Origin: Frankia sp. R82
GTDB lineage: Bacteria; Actinomycetota; Actinomycetes; Frankiales; Frankiaceae
DNA: 36,945 nt
NCBI RefSeq assembly: GCF_023716925.1
Contig: NZ_JAMQQG010000290.1
Span: 1 to 36,945, forward strand
Reading direction: 5' to 3'
Under the pieces are notes generated by a model. It searched no databases and was not told the DNA's origin. It worked only from the letters and a program-made list of their open reading frames with translations. The position numbers were made by a program, and so were the translations under genes. Shown here piece by piece: positions 1-7,970 of the stretch (position 1 is the stretch's first letter; the number at the start of each line of letters is the position of its first letter).

Positions 1-923
1 ACACCGCCGGGGGCGGGGGGCAGCCAGTGGGGGAAGGGGGGGGGGGGCAGGGGGCCTCGACCGAGCATCTCGCGGGGCACGACCCGCCGCCGTCCGTCCA
101 CCCGGGGGGCGCCTGGCCGGGTCGCGGGATGGACGGCCGTCATGTCCGGTGCGGGCGGCTCGGGATCGCGCAGCCAGGATGGCACCCGACCGGTCGCGGT
201 GCGGGCCCGGATCGGACGTGTCCCGGGCTGGCCGAACGGCGGGGCGCTGTCGGTGGCTCCGGTGATGGCCGGTGGCGGCGCCGGGTACTGGGTGGACGGA
301 CGGTATTCGTCGAACTGGTCGTCGTACGTGGGCGGGGCTCCGCCGGGCCCGGTCGAGCGGCCAGGTCCGGCCGGCCCCATCGGCCCTGCCGCCAGCGGTC
401 CCGCAACGCTCGGTCCCGCAGCGGCTGGCCCTGCGATCCTCGGCCCCGCGATCGATGCTCCGGCCACCGTTGGTCCGGCCACCGTTGGTCCGGCCACCGT
501 TGGTCCGGCCACCGTTGGTCCGGCCACCGTCGGTCGCACCGGCACGGTCGGCTCGGGTCGGATGGCGAGGGGGAACTGGTCATAGAGGGGATCGAACGTA
601 CGCGTCTCCATCGGCAGCACCCCACGGCCCGAACCGTTGGCCGAGGCGACATCTCCCACCGACCAGCCCTGGCCGGCCAGGGCCGCAGCCGAGCCGTTCC
701 ACATCGAGCTGTCGACCGGTCCGCGACCGGCGGGCGGCCCGCCCGGCTCGCCGCCGTTGCTGTGCCCACCGTGGGTGGGCTGGCTGGTCACGGTCGGATA
801 CCCGGTCGGCGGATCGTCGTGGACGCCGTCGACCCGGATGGAGCCGAGGTCGTGGCGACCGTCCGTCCACGGAGCATGTGATGGCACGCCGCCCGGTGGG
901 GTCGGTCCCTCCGCGAAGTTCAA
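1..923 (-). CDS. Proline/glycine-rich hypothetical protein, 3' end off the window
   Basis: An uninterrupted reverse-strand frame runs from position 923 to the left edge, about 307 residues without its C-terminus. I chose a TTG start at 923 because it has a strong ribosome binding site, GGAGGGAGACCC directly before TTG; no better start is visible. I do not recognise a family. The sequence is low in complexity: a Gly/Pro/His-rich N-terminal third, a short more ordered patch (SSMWNGSAAALAGQGWSVGD), then five tandem PTVAG pentapeptides encoded by a 15-bp repeat, followed by PAAAGPS-like repeats and a Pro-rich tail ending in a poly-proline run. No membrane segment or signal peptide is visible in the part present. 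It is divergent from the PAP2 gene, with about 400 bp between them. Frames on the other strand here are also open, so the coding assignment rests on the start signal and continuity. Confidence 0.5.
   Translation of the reverse strand, partial: MNFAEGPTPPGGVPSHAPWTDGRHDLGSIRVDGVHDDPPTGYPTVTSQPTHGGHSNGGEPGGPPAGRGPVDSSMWNGSAAALAGQGWSVGDVASANGSGRGVLPMETRTFDPLYDQFPLAIRPEPTVPVRPTVAGPTVAGPTVAGPTVAGPTVAGASIAGPRIAGPAAAGPSVAGPLAAGPMGPAGPGRSTGPGGAPPTYDDQFDEYRPSTQYPAPPPAITGATDSAPPFGQPGTRPIRARTATGRVPSWLRDPEPPAPDMTAVHPATRPGAPRVDGRRRVVPREMLGRGPLPPPPFPHWLPPAPGG
36..47. repeat. Run of 12 G residues
   Basis: A G12 homopolymer lies inside the partial reverse-strand gene, where it reads as four proline codons. 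Such tracts slip easily, in replication or in sequencing. The frame stays open across it as given. Confidence 0.8.
460..534. repeat. 15-bp tandem repeat, five copies
   Basis: The unit CCGGCCACCGTTGGT is repeated four times exactly and once with a single change. In the reverse-strand frame it encodes PTVAG five times, so copy-number change would keep the reading frame. Confidence 0.9.
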
Positions 924-1331
924 GGGTCTCCCTCCAGCTGGTCGGCCCGGGCTGCCTGGCCGGGTGTTCTGCGCTCCGGCGCGAGCGGTCGGTCCCACGC
1001 GGCGAACACAGGCGCCAGGGCAGCGCAACCGTTCGACGCAGATGTGCGGTCCGTCGCACCGGACGGATTTGACCAGAATGACACGCGTCCAACGGGATCG
1101 CACGGACCGCCCAGCTCGAGTCGGTGGATCGAGTCCGGTCGGACCCGCCGGACGCATCCGCGATAGCCACATCCGGGGGTGGGCAGAAGGCCCACAGGAG
1201 GTGGACACCAGAGATCGGCTCCGAGGGCTCGAATCGCCGAGGCCGAGCCCGGGGAAGGCCGAACAGCTGGGAAAACCGGCGACCGGGGGGCAGCAGGCAG
1301 CGACACGACGGTGACGGAGGCGCGCGGGGCG
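924..1331. other. Divergent intergenic region
   Basis: This holds the 5' regions of the Pro/Gly-rich gene (-) and the PAP2 gene (+). Several frames are open, as is common at this GC content, but none has a recognisable product or start signal. I see no clear promoter or hairpin. Confidence 0.4.
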
Positions 1332-2084
1332 ATGCGGACGACGGCGCGGTCGGGGCCGCGGACCGGCGATCGCGCCCGGCCGTGGCCCTGGCCGGTGGGG
1401 GTGGTGGTGGCCTGCGGGCTCGGTGTGCTGCTGCTGGCCGTGGCCGTCTGGGTGCCGTGGGCGGCCTGGGTACGCCTCGACGCCGAGCTCACGGCCACGC
1501 TGGTGCGAAGCTCGGATCGCCACGACGTCCTGGCCGGCGTGCTGCGGTGGGTGAGCGTCATCTGCGCTCCCACGGTGTGGCGGGTGCTCGCGGCTGTTGC
1601 GGCCGCCGCGCTGTGGTGGCGCGCGCGGGTTTTCCGGGGGATCGGCGCCCGCGATCCAGATCTCACTCGCCGACTTGCCACCTATGTGCTGGTCACGGTG
1701 GAGATCGGGGGCCTGGTCTCCTGGGTGGGCAAGGAAGTCGTCCGCCGGCCACGACCGCTGTTCGACGATCCGGTCGCATCGGCGGCCGGGTTCGGCTTTC
1801 CGTCCGGCCACGCCTTCGGGGTGATGGTTGCGGCGATCGTGCTGCTGGTCGCCGTGCGCGCGCTGACCGGGCGGTCGGCTCGTCCGCTGTGGTGGTGCGT
1901 GGGCGCGCTGGTGGTCGCCGGCACCGGCCTCGCCCGGGTGGGGCTTGGCGTGCACTACCCGTCGGACGTCGTCGCCGGCTACCTGCTTGGTGTGGTGTGG
2001 GCGCTCGGCCTGGCCACCTGGTTGCGGTTACCGATCGCCGGGCGCCATCACCGCGCCCGGGGCGGGACGCTGGTCGACGGCTGA
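1332..2084 (+). CDS. PAP2-family membrane phosphatase
   Basis: An integral membrane phosphatase of the PAP2/undecaprenyl-pyrophosphate phosphatase superfamily, 250 residues, probably acting on a lipid phosphate at the outer membrane face. The three family motifs are present in order: KEVVRRPRP (motif C1), FPSGHAFG (C2, the PSGH box with catalytic His) and ARVGLGVHYPSDVVAG (C3, with the His and Asp of the catalytic relay). About five to six hydrophobic segments surround them, starting close to the N-terminus. The ATG at 1332 has GGAGG 11 bases upstream; a GTG at 1311 in the same frame is an alternative, and the frame stays open further upstream with arginine-rich non-family sequence. The 3' end overlaps the convergent TPR gene by 57 bp. 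The exact substrate (undecaprenyl pyrophosphate, phosphatidate or another) cannot be read from the sequence. Confidence 0.88.
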   Translation: MRTTARSGPRTGDRARPWPWPVGVVVACGLGVLLLAVAVWVPWAAWVRLDAELTATLVRSSDRHDVLAGVLRWVSVICAPTVWRVLAAVAAAALWWRARVFRGIGARDPDLTRRLATYVLVTVEIGGLVSWVGKEVVRRPRPLFDDPVASAAGFGFPSGHAFGVMVAAIVLLVAVRALTGRSARPLWWCVGALVVAGTGLARVGLGVHYPSDVVAGYLLGVVWALGLATWLRLPIAGRHHRARGGTLVDG

Positions 2085-3506
2085 GCGTTGCCACTCCCGG
2101 ACCATCAGCGCGACGTTGCGGACCGCACGCACCTCGCTGTGCCCCCGGGTGGCGGTGAGCAGCTGGTCCGCACGGATGGAGACGGACGCCACGGTACGTC
2201 CCCAGGAGATCTCGATGGCCTCGGTGGCCAGTGTGCAGACCCGCTCGAGCTCGAGGCGACCCTGCCGGGAGAGGGCGAGGGCCAGGTCGAGCCGGATCAC
2301 CGAACGGAAGCCGGGCACCTCCATCGCGTCGAGCCTGGGCAGTGCGAGCTCCGCATGGTCTTCGGCCGCCTTCGGCCGGCCGAGCAGGCACATCGCTGTC
2401 GTTGCGTGGTAGGGCACCTCGACGGGGTGGAACGTCTCGAACGCCGGCCCCGGCCGTCCCCACTGGTCGGGGGGAATAAGATCAACCAGGTCATAGGCCT
2501 GTTCCAGGGACTGGGCCGCACCGCGGACGTCTCCCAGGGCGGCCAGGGCCCGGGCCGCCTGACAGACCAGTCGGGCCTGCACCGGACCGTCGTCGACGCA
2601 GGCCAGGCCGTCGCGGGCCAGCCGCAGGGCCTCGTCCGGACGCCCGGCGTAGAACTCGCCCACCGCGGCGATCTCGCGGGCCGATCCGCACAGTGCGCCG
2701 TCCCCGACCTGCTGGCCCACCCGGAAGCCGAGCGCGGCCAGGGAACGCGCGGTGGCGTTGTCGCCGAGCTTGAACGCCGCGTCCGCACCCAGGACGGCGA
2801 CCCGCCCGGTCAGCAGGTCCCGCCGCCGGGCGTTGGGGCCGGGCACGGAACGCCGGGCCAGCCGATCGAGCCCGCGGCGCAGACGGACGGTCTGGGCCAG
2901 GATGTGCGCCGGGGGCGTCCGTTCGTGCGCGGCGATCAGATCGCCGAGCATGTCCTCGGCGCGTTCCAGGGCAAGATCCACGGGGCTCGCGGCAAGAACG
3001 TCGGAGACCTCCATGATCTGGCCCTCGGCCAGGATCGCCGTCATCATCGTGGCGCCCGCGTACCCGCCGGGCCGGGGCGGCTGCTGACTCGGCGCCCGCA
3101 GGCCGGCGGCTGCCGGCACACCGGTCGCCGCGGTCGCATCGGCTACGGATGCCGTGCTGACGGCCAGGGGCCTCGCCGGGGTGCCGGGCTTCGGCGGGGC
3201 GAAAGCGGCCTCACCGTGGTGGGCGACGGGTAGCAGCGCGGGCACGGCAAGCTCGCTGCGGCGGGCGAAGGCCGCGAAACCGAGCGCGTACGGGTGGCGG
3301 GCGGGCGCGGCGCAGGAGGGCGGGGGTGGCGGGGGTGGCTCCATCGGATAGTCCTCAGGACTGTCGTCCGGCGGGGTACGGGCCGGTGGGATGTGGACCG
3401 ACTCGCCGGACGCCGATCGAACCGGGTGCGGGCCGGGACGACCGGCCGAACCCGGGATCCCGCGCTCGGGACCACGGTCCGGCGAGGATCCGTTCGACTG
3501 CGGCAT
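2028..3506 (-). CDS. TPR-like regulator-type protein lacking a DNA-binding domain
   Basis: A 492-residue protein. The first 150 residues are Pro/Ala/Ser-rich and probably disordered, including a run of seven prolines. The rest is all-helical with tetratricopeptide-like repeats, for example around ADAAFKLGDNATARSLAALG, AVGEFYAGRPDEALRLARDG and ALGDVRGAAQSLEQAYDLV. This resembles the C-terminal TPR region of actinobacterial XRE/BldD-type regulators, but I see no helix-turn-helix, so it may be a protein-interaction module or a regulator that lost its HTH. The start is placed at the ATG at 3506, which has GGAAGGA eight bases upstream; an in-frame start 17 codons further upstream has no such signal. 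Its end overlaps the convergent PAP2 gene by 57 bp. No partner is indicated by neighbouring genes. Confidence 0.75.
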   Translation of the reverse strand: MPQSNGSSPDRGPERGIPGSAGRPGPHPVRSASGESVHIPPARTPPDDSPEDYPMEPPPPPPPSCAAPARHPYALGFAAFARRSELAVPALLPVAHHGEAAFAPPKPGTPARPLAVSTASVADATAATGVPAAAGLRAPSQQPPRPGGYAGATMMTAILAEGQIMEVSDVLAASPVDLALERAEDMLGDLIAAHERTPPAHILAQTVRLRRGLDRLARRSVPGPNARRRDLLTGRVAVLGADAAFKLGDNATARSLAALGFRVGQQVGDGALCGSAREIAAVGEFYAGRPDEALRLARDGLACVDDGPVQARLVCQAARALAALGDVRGAAQSLEQAYDLVDLIPPDQWGRPGPAFETFHPVEVPYHATTAMCLLGRPKAAEDHAELALPRLDAMEVPGFRSVIRLDLALALSRQGRLELERVCTLATEAIEISWGRTVASVSIRADQLLTATRGHSEVRAVRNVALMVREWQRSAVDQRPAPGAVMAPGDR

Positions 3507-4096
3507 GCCGCGCGTCCTTCCTTCCGACAACACCACGGTCAGCGACCGTGCCGACAAGGTAGCGGGAGGGGCGGCCCGCTGCGAGGGGTGACGCAGTAAA
3601 GGCGCACGGTGAGACCACGCGGCTGGCCCGGCCCTCCGGTCCGTCGGCGGCGGTGACGACGGTGAAGGTCAATAGTAGGAGCAGTCCTGCGTCGGAGGGT
3701 GACGATGGGGATCGCGAAAGGATCCGGCCATCGTGGCTCTTCGTGGTGTTTCTCGCGGGTTTCCCCGGCCGATCTTGACTGTGGGGCCGGGGGTTGCCAT
3801 CCAGCGGCGGTGTGACTGATCCGGTCAGGGGGCGTACGGACGAACGAATGCACGGCGTGAGCAGGTCGATGGACGGAAGCCCTGTGCACCGGCGCGGGAA
3901 TGTGCCTGCGCTGTTCGTCGTCGGCGCGGCGGACGGACCGGACGTCAATCCTCACGGCTCGTTCAAATCGGGACGTGTTTGGAACAATCCGGCAATAGTC
4001 TCGCAACTATGTCATTGGGTCATGCGGGCCCGGAGGTGGGAGTGTCGGTGCCAGCGATGCGACCGAGGCCGCCGGTCGACCCGCCCCGCGGGTCGG

Positions 4097-4102
4097 TAGC
4101 CT
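4097..4102 (+). promoter_or_regulatory. Candidate -10 element (TAGCCT), leaderless type
   Basis: TAGCCT stands seven bases before an ATG at 4110, the geometry seen at other probable leaderless starts in this window (10022, 20742, 26552). It may drive a short ORF, or the acetyltransferase/folate operon with a leader of about 350 nt. No convincing -35 element is seen. Confidence 0.4.
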
Positions 4103-4268
4103 CGGCACAATGGCTGACGCAGCCCAGCAGGTCCTGCTGACTCGCCCGAAGCGCCGGGAGCGCGCATCCGGCGGTCGATGCAGGGTGCCCGCACACTGCG
4201 GAAAGTCCGGTCCGTGCGGGGCGTGGTGTCCGGTTGCGGCCGCTGGCCCGCGCGAGGTTGTCCACACC

Positions 4269-4394
4269 GGCCGTGGTGTTCCTGCTGGCCGGGGTGTTTC
4301 TGCCGGTCATGGTGTTTCTGCCGGCCGTGGTGTTCCTGCTGGCCGTGGTGTTCCTGCTGGCCGTGGTGTTCCTGCCGGTCATGGTGCCTGTGTC
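4269..4394. repeat. 18-bp tandem array, about seven copies
   Basis: The unit GGCCGTGGTGTTCCTGCT repeats head to tail. Copies at 4269, 4323 and 4341 are identical and the others differ at a few positions. In the frame of the downstream acetyltransferase it would encode a hydrophobic VVFLLA repeat, in another frame GRGVPA. It lies just upstream of the likely acetyltransferase start. Confidence 0.9.
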
Positions 4395-4458
4395 TGCCGA
4401 GTCGTCCATGTTCGCTGATTCCGGGTCCGGCGCCGACGGCGTGCCGGACGACCGCGGC

Positions 4459-5304
4459 ATGACCGGGGTGGCCGACCCGCTCGTGGCACCCCGCGCCGGG
4501 CTCACCGCGGCGGACATGGCCCTTGCCCGCGAGCTCGAGGTGGTCGCGCACCGCGCCTGGCCGCCGCTGCGCGTCACTGAACTGGGCGGCTGGACGCTGC
4601 GCGCCTCGGCGGGCGCATCCCGGCGCGGTAACTCGGTGTGGGCCCATGGCGACGTGCCGGACCTGCCGGCCGCGCTCGCCGCGGTCGCCGACTTCTACAC
4701 CGCGGTCGGCCTGCCCCCCACCTTCCAACAGACCCCGGTGAGCCGCCCCGGGGGGCTCACCGGGGCGCTCGACGCCGCCGGTTTCGACGACACCGGCCCC
4801 ACCGACGTCTGCACCGCACGGCTGGCCGGCCTCGCCGGGCCCGGCACCATCCGCTCACCCTCGCTGCGGGTGGTGTGCGCGAGCGTGCCCGACGAGGCCT
4901 GGCTGACGGTCGCAGGGCGGGTGCTGGCCACCTTCGACACCCAGCGCGCCGGAACCCTGGCGGTGCTGGCCACGCTGCGGTTGCCCACGACCTATGTGAC
5001 GGCGTCCATGGACGGGGTGCCGGTTGCCGTCGGCCGAGGGGTCGCGGACGGCCGCTGGCTGGGCATCTACAGCATGGCAACACTACCGGCGGCCCGCGGT
5101 CAGGGTGCCGCCCGCCGGGTCGTCGCCGCCCTTGCAAGCTGGGCGTCCCAGCAGGGCGCCACCCATGCCTACCTGCAGGTTGAGGAGGTCAGCACCGTGG
5201 CCAGGCGGTTGTACGCCGAGCTCGGCTTCCGACCGGTCTACCGGTACTCCTACCGGCGCGGTCCGCTTCCGGTCGCCCGTTCGTCCACCGGGGGGACCGG
5301 ATGA
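4459..5304 (+). CDS. GNAT-family N-acetyltransferase
   Basis: A 281-residue protein of the GCN5-related acetyltransferase superfamily, moving an acetyl group from acetyl-CoA to an unknown amine. The C-terminal half carries the acetyl-CoA-binding motif A around LPAARGQGAARRVVAALASW and the motif B region AYLQVEEVSTVARRLYAELG, followed by FRPVYRYSYR, typical of GNAT ends. The N-terminal half (WPPLRVTELGGWTLRASAGA) resembles the degenerate first domain of two-domain actinobacterial GNAT proteins. ATG 4459 is chosen because the in-frame sequence upstream is the hydrophobic minisatellite translation; its ribosome binding site is weak, so a start at GTG 4441 or ATG 4408 is possible. The stop overlaps the folP start (ATGA), so it is probably translated together with the folate genes. 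A role in folate synthesis is not implied by its domains. Confidence 0.82.
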   Translation: MTGVADPLVAPRAGLTAADMALARELEVVAHRAWPPLRVTELGGWTLRASAGASRRGNSVWAHGDVPDLPAALAAVADFYTAVGLPPTFQQTPVSRPGGLTGALDAAGFDDTGPTDVCTARLAGLAGPGTIRSPSLRVVCASVPDEAWLTVAGRVLATFDTQRAGTLAVLATLRLPTTYVTASMDGVPVAVGRGVADGRWLGIYSMATLPAARGQGAARRVVAALASWASQQGATHAYLQVEEVSTVARRLYAELGFRPVYRYSYRRGPLPVARSSTGGTG

Positions 5305-6314
5305 GCGCGGACGTGGCCGAGCTGTTCCGCCCGGGCGAGCTGACCCGGGTGATGGGCGTGGTCAACGTGACGCCCGATTCGTTCTCCGACGGCGGCACGT
5401 TCCTCGACCCGATCGACGCGGTGCGGGCGGGCCTGCGGATGGTTGCCGAGGGCGCCGACCTCATTGATGTCGGTGGGGAGTCGACCCGGCCCGGCGCCCT
5501 GCGGGTGCCGGCGGCCGAGGAGATGCGCCGGGTGCTGCCGGTCGTCGCCCAGCTCGCTGCGGCGGGCGTGCGGGTCAGCGTGGACACGACCCGGGTGTCG
5601 GTGGCCGCCGCCGCGGTCGACGCCGGCGCCGTGCTGGTCAACGACGTCTCCGGCGGCCGTGACCCGGACCTGCTGGCCATGGTGGCCGACCGTGGGGTGT
5701 ACTACGTCCTCATGCACGCTCGTGGGCCGAGCGCGACCATGGCCGAACAGGCCGTCTACGGCGACGTCGTGGCCGAGGTGGTCGCGGAGCTCGATATTCG
5801 GCTCGAGGCGGTCCTCGCCGCCGGGATCGCCGAAGAACGGGTGATCATCGATCCCGGGATCGGCTTCGCCAAGACGTCCGCCCACAACTGGGCACTGCTC
5901 AGCCAGCTCCACGCGTTCGCCGTCTTCGGCCGTCCCCTGCTGGTCGGGACGTCCCGTAAGTCGTTCCTCGGCACCGTGCTCGCCGACGGTCAGGCACAGC
6001 CCCGACCGAGCGACGCCCGCGACGACGCCACCCAGGCCACCACTGCCCTGCTGGCCGCCGCGGACGTGTGGGGTGTGCGGGTACACGCCGTACGTCCGGC
6101 CGCGGACGCCGTGCGGGTGGTGCGGGCCTGGAAGCGCAGTGCGCAGGCCGCCGGCCCCACCAGGCTGGCCGCGCGCGCCACCGGGATCGCCGGCGCCACC
6201 GGGATCGTTGATGCAGCTGGCCTCGCTGACAGTGCTGGCCTCGCTGACAGTGCCAGGATCGCTGACAGTGCCAGGATCGCTGATTCCGGCAGGACGGGAT
6301 GGTCCCCCAGATGA
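5301..6314 (+). CDS. folP: Dihydropteroate synthase
   Basis: Catalyses condensation of hydroxymethyl-dihydropterin pyrophosphate with para-aminobenzoate to dihydropteroate; the cytosolic target of sulfonamides. The 337-residue protein shows the family motifs: MGVVNVTPDSFSDGG (pterin/pABA loop 1), LIDVGGESTRPGA (loop 2), SVDTTR, NDVSGG, IDPGIGFAKT, and GTSRKSFLG with the Ser-Arg-Lys that binds substrate. The catalytic core ends near residue 280; about 50 extra C-terminal residues (TGIAGATGIVDAAGLADSAG and on) come from an 18-bp tandem repeat and are not part of the family. The start overlaps the acetyltransferase stop (ATGA) and its own stop overlaps the folB start, so the genes are one transcription unit. 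Confidence 0.97.
   Translation: MSADVAELFRPGELTRVMGVVNVTPDSFSDGGTFLDPIDAVRAGLRMVAEGADLIDVGGESTRPGALRVPAAEEMRRVLPVVAQLAAAGVRVSVDTTRVSVAAAAVDAGAVLVNDVSGGRDPDLLAMVADRGVYYVLMHARGPSATMAEQAVYGDVVAEVVAELDIRLEAVLAAGIAEERVIIDPGIGFAKTSAHNWALLSQLHAFAVFGRPLLVGTSRKSFLGTVLADGQAQPRPSDARDDATQATTALLAAADVWGVRVHAVRPAADAVRVVRAWKRSAQAAGPTRLAARATGIAGATGIVDAAGLADSAGLADSARIADSARIADSGRTGWSPR
6204..6293 (+). repeat. 18-bp tandem repeat at the 3' end of folP
   Basis: Five head-to-tail units of 18 bp, of which those at 6222, 6240 and 6258 are nearly identical (core CTCGCTGACAGTGC). They encode a six-residue motif like LADSAG/IADSAR, extending the dihydropteroate synthase C-terminus in frame. Confidence 0.88.
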
Positions 6315-6733
6315 CCGTGGCGACGGAGCCGGCCGGCCGGTACCGGGATCGGATCACGCTGCGCGGCCTGCGGGTGCGGGGCCGCCACGGGGTGCTGTCC
6401 GCCGAACGGGAACTTGGTCAGGAGTTCGTCGTGGACGCGGTGCTCTGGCTGGACATGACCGATGCGGCGCGTGACGACGACGTCACCAGGACTGTCCACT
6501 ACGGCGAGCTGGCCGAGGAACTGGCCGCGATCGTCGCCGGTCCGCCGGTGAACCTGATCGAGACGTTGGCGCACCGGCTCGTCGACACCTGCCTGCGCCC
6601 CTCCCGGGTGGTCCGGGCGGAGGTGACCGTGCACAAGCCGGCGGCGCCCATCCCGCTCGTCTTCGGCGATGTGGCCGTGACCGTCGCCCGTGACCGGTCC
6701 GAGCTCGGCGAGGGCGCGGTGACGGCATGGTGA
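6311..6733 (+). CDS. folB: Dihydroneopterin aldolase
   Basis: Cleaves dihydroneopterin to 6-hydroxymethyl-dihydropterin and glycolaldehyde, giving the substrate of FolK. At 140 residues it has slightly more than the usual 120 because of N- and C-terminal extensions. Diagnostic segments are ITLRGLRVRGRHGVL, the ERELGQEFVVDAVLWLD strand pair, VHYGELAEEL, NLIETLAHRL with the active-site Glu, and VTVHKPAAPIP with the conserved Lys. ATG 6311 is chosen over ATG 6299 because it overlaps the folP stop in the ATGA arrangement used elsewhere in this operon. It overlaps folK by seven bases. Confidence 0.96.
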   Translation: MTVATEPAGRYRDRITLRGLRVRGRHGVLSAERELGQEFVVDAVLWLDMTDAARDDDVTRTVHYGELAEELAAIVAGPPVNLIETLAHRLVDTCLRPSRVVRAEVTVHKPAAPIPLVFGDVAVTVARDRSELGEGAVTAW

Positions 6734-7365
6734 CGTCGGACGGCCACCGGCCGTGGTCCGCCGGCGGGCCGGACCACCCGGTGAACCATGCGGTGTTGGC
6801 GTTGGGCTCCAACCTCGGCGACCGCTGGGCGTTGCTGCGAGCCGCCGTGGCCAGTCTCGACGCCCGGCTCGGCGTGCTGGCCTGCTCGCCGGTGTACGAG
6901 ACCGCGCCGGTCGGCGGTCCGGCCCAGGACGACTACCTCAACGCGGTCGTCCTGGTGGCCGCCGCCGGTCCGGGTGAGCTGCTGGCGGCTGCCCGTGCCG
7001 CGGAGTCGCAGGCGCACCGGATCCGGCAGGTGCGCTGGGGACCACGCACGCTCGACGTCGACGTCATCGCGCTCGGCGCGGTGCGCAGCGACGACCCCGA
7101 GATCATCATCCCGCATCCGCGGGCCCACCTGCGGGCCTTTGTCTGCGTTCCCTGGCTGGACGTCGAACCGGACGCTGTTCTGCCCGGTCATGGCCGGGTC
7201 GCCGAGCTCGTCGCCCGCATGACGCGCGACGGGGAGCTGGCCGGTCTGCGGCGCAGCTCCGGTTCGCTGCGTTCCGTCGGTGCTGCCGATCCGGCCGGTC
7301 CGACGGGCTTGGCCGGTCCGACGGGCTTGGCCGGTCCGACGGGCTTGGCCGGAACAACATTGTGA
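6727..7365 (+). CDS. folK: 6-hydroxymethyl-7,8-dihydropterin pyrophosphokinase
   Basis: Transfers pyrophosphate from ATP to 6-hydroxymethyl-dihydropterin, making the FolP substrate. Family motifs are clear: HAVLALGSNLGDRWALL, SPVYETAPVGGPAQDDYLNA, RWGPRTLDVDVIALG with the two metal-binding Asp residues, and IPHPRAHLRAFV. The core is about 160 residues; the remainder to residue 212 is an Ala/Gly tail including three AGPTGL hexapeptides from an 18-bp repeat. The start overlaps the folB stop, and the stop overlaps the next start (GTGA), so translation is probably coupled. Gene order folP-folB-folK-DUF3180 is the usual actinobacterial one. Confidence 0.97.
   Translation: MVTSDGHRPWSAGGPDHPVNHAVLALGSNLGDRWALLRAAVASLDARLGVLACSPVYETAPVGGPAQDDYLNAVVLVAAAGPGELLAAARAAESQAHRIRQVRWGPRTLDVDVIALGAVRSDDPEIIIPHPRAHLRAFVCVPWLDVEPDAVLPGHGRVAELVARMTRDGELAGLRRSSGSLRSVGAADPAGPTGLAGPTGLAGPTGLAGTTL
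7294..7347 (+). repeat. 18-bp tandem repeat at the 3' end of folK
   Basis: Three exact copies of GCCGGTCCGACGGGCTTG followed by a decayed fourth. They encode AGPTGL hexapeptides in the FolK tail. Confidence 0.92.
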
Positions 7366-7799
7366 ATCCGACCCGGGGGCGTGACCTGGCCGTGGTGGCC
7401 GTCGTCTTCGGGGCGCTCGCCTACCTGCTGCTGTGGTGGGCGTACCGATCGATTCCCGCGCTGCCGCGCACCGCTCCGGTGTCGGTGGTCGTCATCGGGG
7501 CGCTGGAGCTGCAGATCGCCGGGCATACCCGGCGCCGGTTGGAGGGTCGTCCGGGGACGCGACCGATCCTGCCGTTGACGGTTGCCCGGTTCGCCGCGTT
7601 CGCAAAGGCCAGTTCCGTGGCTGCGGCTGCGCTCGCCGGAGGTTGGGCCGGGACGCTCGGCTACACCATTCCCCGCACGGACGAGTTCGGGACCGCGGCC
7701 AGCGACGCGATCACGGCCGGCCTGGGCCTGGCGGCGGCCGTGGTTCTGCTGGCCGGCGGGCTGGTCCTGGAGCGGGTCTGTCGGGTCCACCGGAAATAG
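7362..7799 (+). CDS. DUF3180 family membrane protein
   Basis: A 145-residue polytopic membrane protein with four hydrophobic segments: DLAVVAVVFGALAYLLLWWA near the N-terminus, VSVVVIGALEL, ASSVAAAALAGGWAGTLGYT and GLGLAAAVVLLAGGLVLERV. The size, topology, LPLTVARFAAFAKASS region and position right after folK match the actinobacterial DUF3180 family (the Mycobacterium tuberculosis counterpart, Rv3605c, is also next to folK). The function is unknown. GTG 7362 overlaps the folK stop, so it belongs to the folate operon, which makes a role linked to folate or to the envelope possible but unproven. Confidence 0.9.
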   Translation: MNPTRGRDLAVVAVVFGALAYLLLWWAYRSIPALPRTAPVSVVVIGALELQIAGHTRRRLEGRPGTRPILPLTVARFAAFAKASSVAAAALAGGWAGTLGYTIPRTDEFGTAASDAITAGLGLAAAVVLLAGGLVLERVCRVHRK

Positions 7800-7970
7800 C
7801 TCCGGTCGCCTGGTTGTTGCGCCGCTCTGGTGGCCTGTCGTGCTGTCGGCCAGGTGTCAGTGGCCGGTCCCCTGGGCCTTCAGCTGCTCCAATTGAGAGT
7901 GCGGACGGGCTGTTGGTCGGAGCTGTCACTGGTCTGAGCGGGGTCGTCGCAGCTGGCGGCGCTCGCTGCG

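Larger units (their letters stand above)
3507..4458. other. Long intergenic region before the folate operon
   Basis: About 950 bp without a gene I can support. It contains a locally less GC-rich stretch (about 3940-4015), a candidate leaderless promoter (TAGCCT at 4097-4102, seven bases before ATG 4110), and an 18-bp tandem array at 4269-4394. The ORF opened by ATG 4110 (to 4418) runs through the array as GRGVPA repeats and has no recognisable domain. Confidence 0.5.

Noticed and set aside
27-881. Forward-strand open frames across the first 900 bp
   Set aside because: Arg/Gly/His-rich translations without start signals; the reverse frame has a strong ribosome binding site and runs continuously to the edge.
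1226-1242. GGCTCGAATCGCC, like a tRNA T-arm
   Set aside because: No acceptor, D-arm or anticodon arm can be placed around it.
4195-4215. GGAAAGTCCGG, like the conserved RNase P RNA box
   Set aside because: No P4 partner sequence or RNase P-like folding around it; chance match.
4269-4394. Tandem array considered as CRISPR
   Set aside because: 18-bp units are directly adjacent with no unique spacers and no cas genes nearby.
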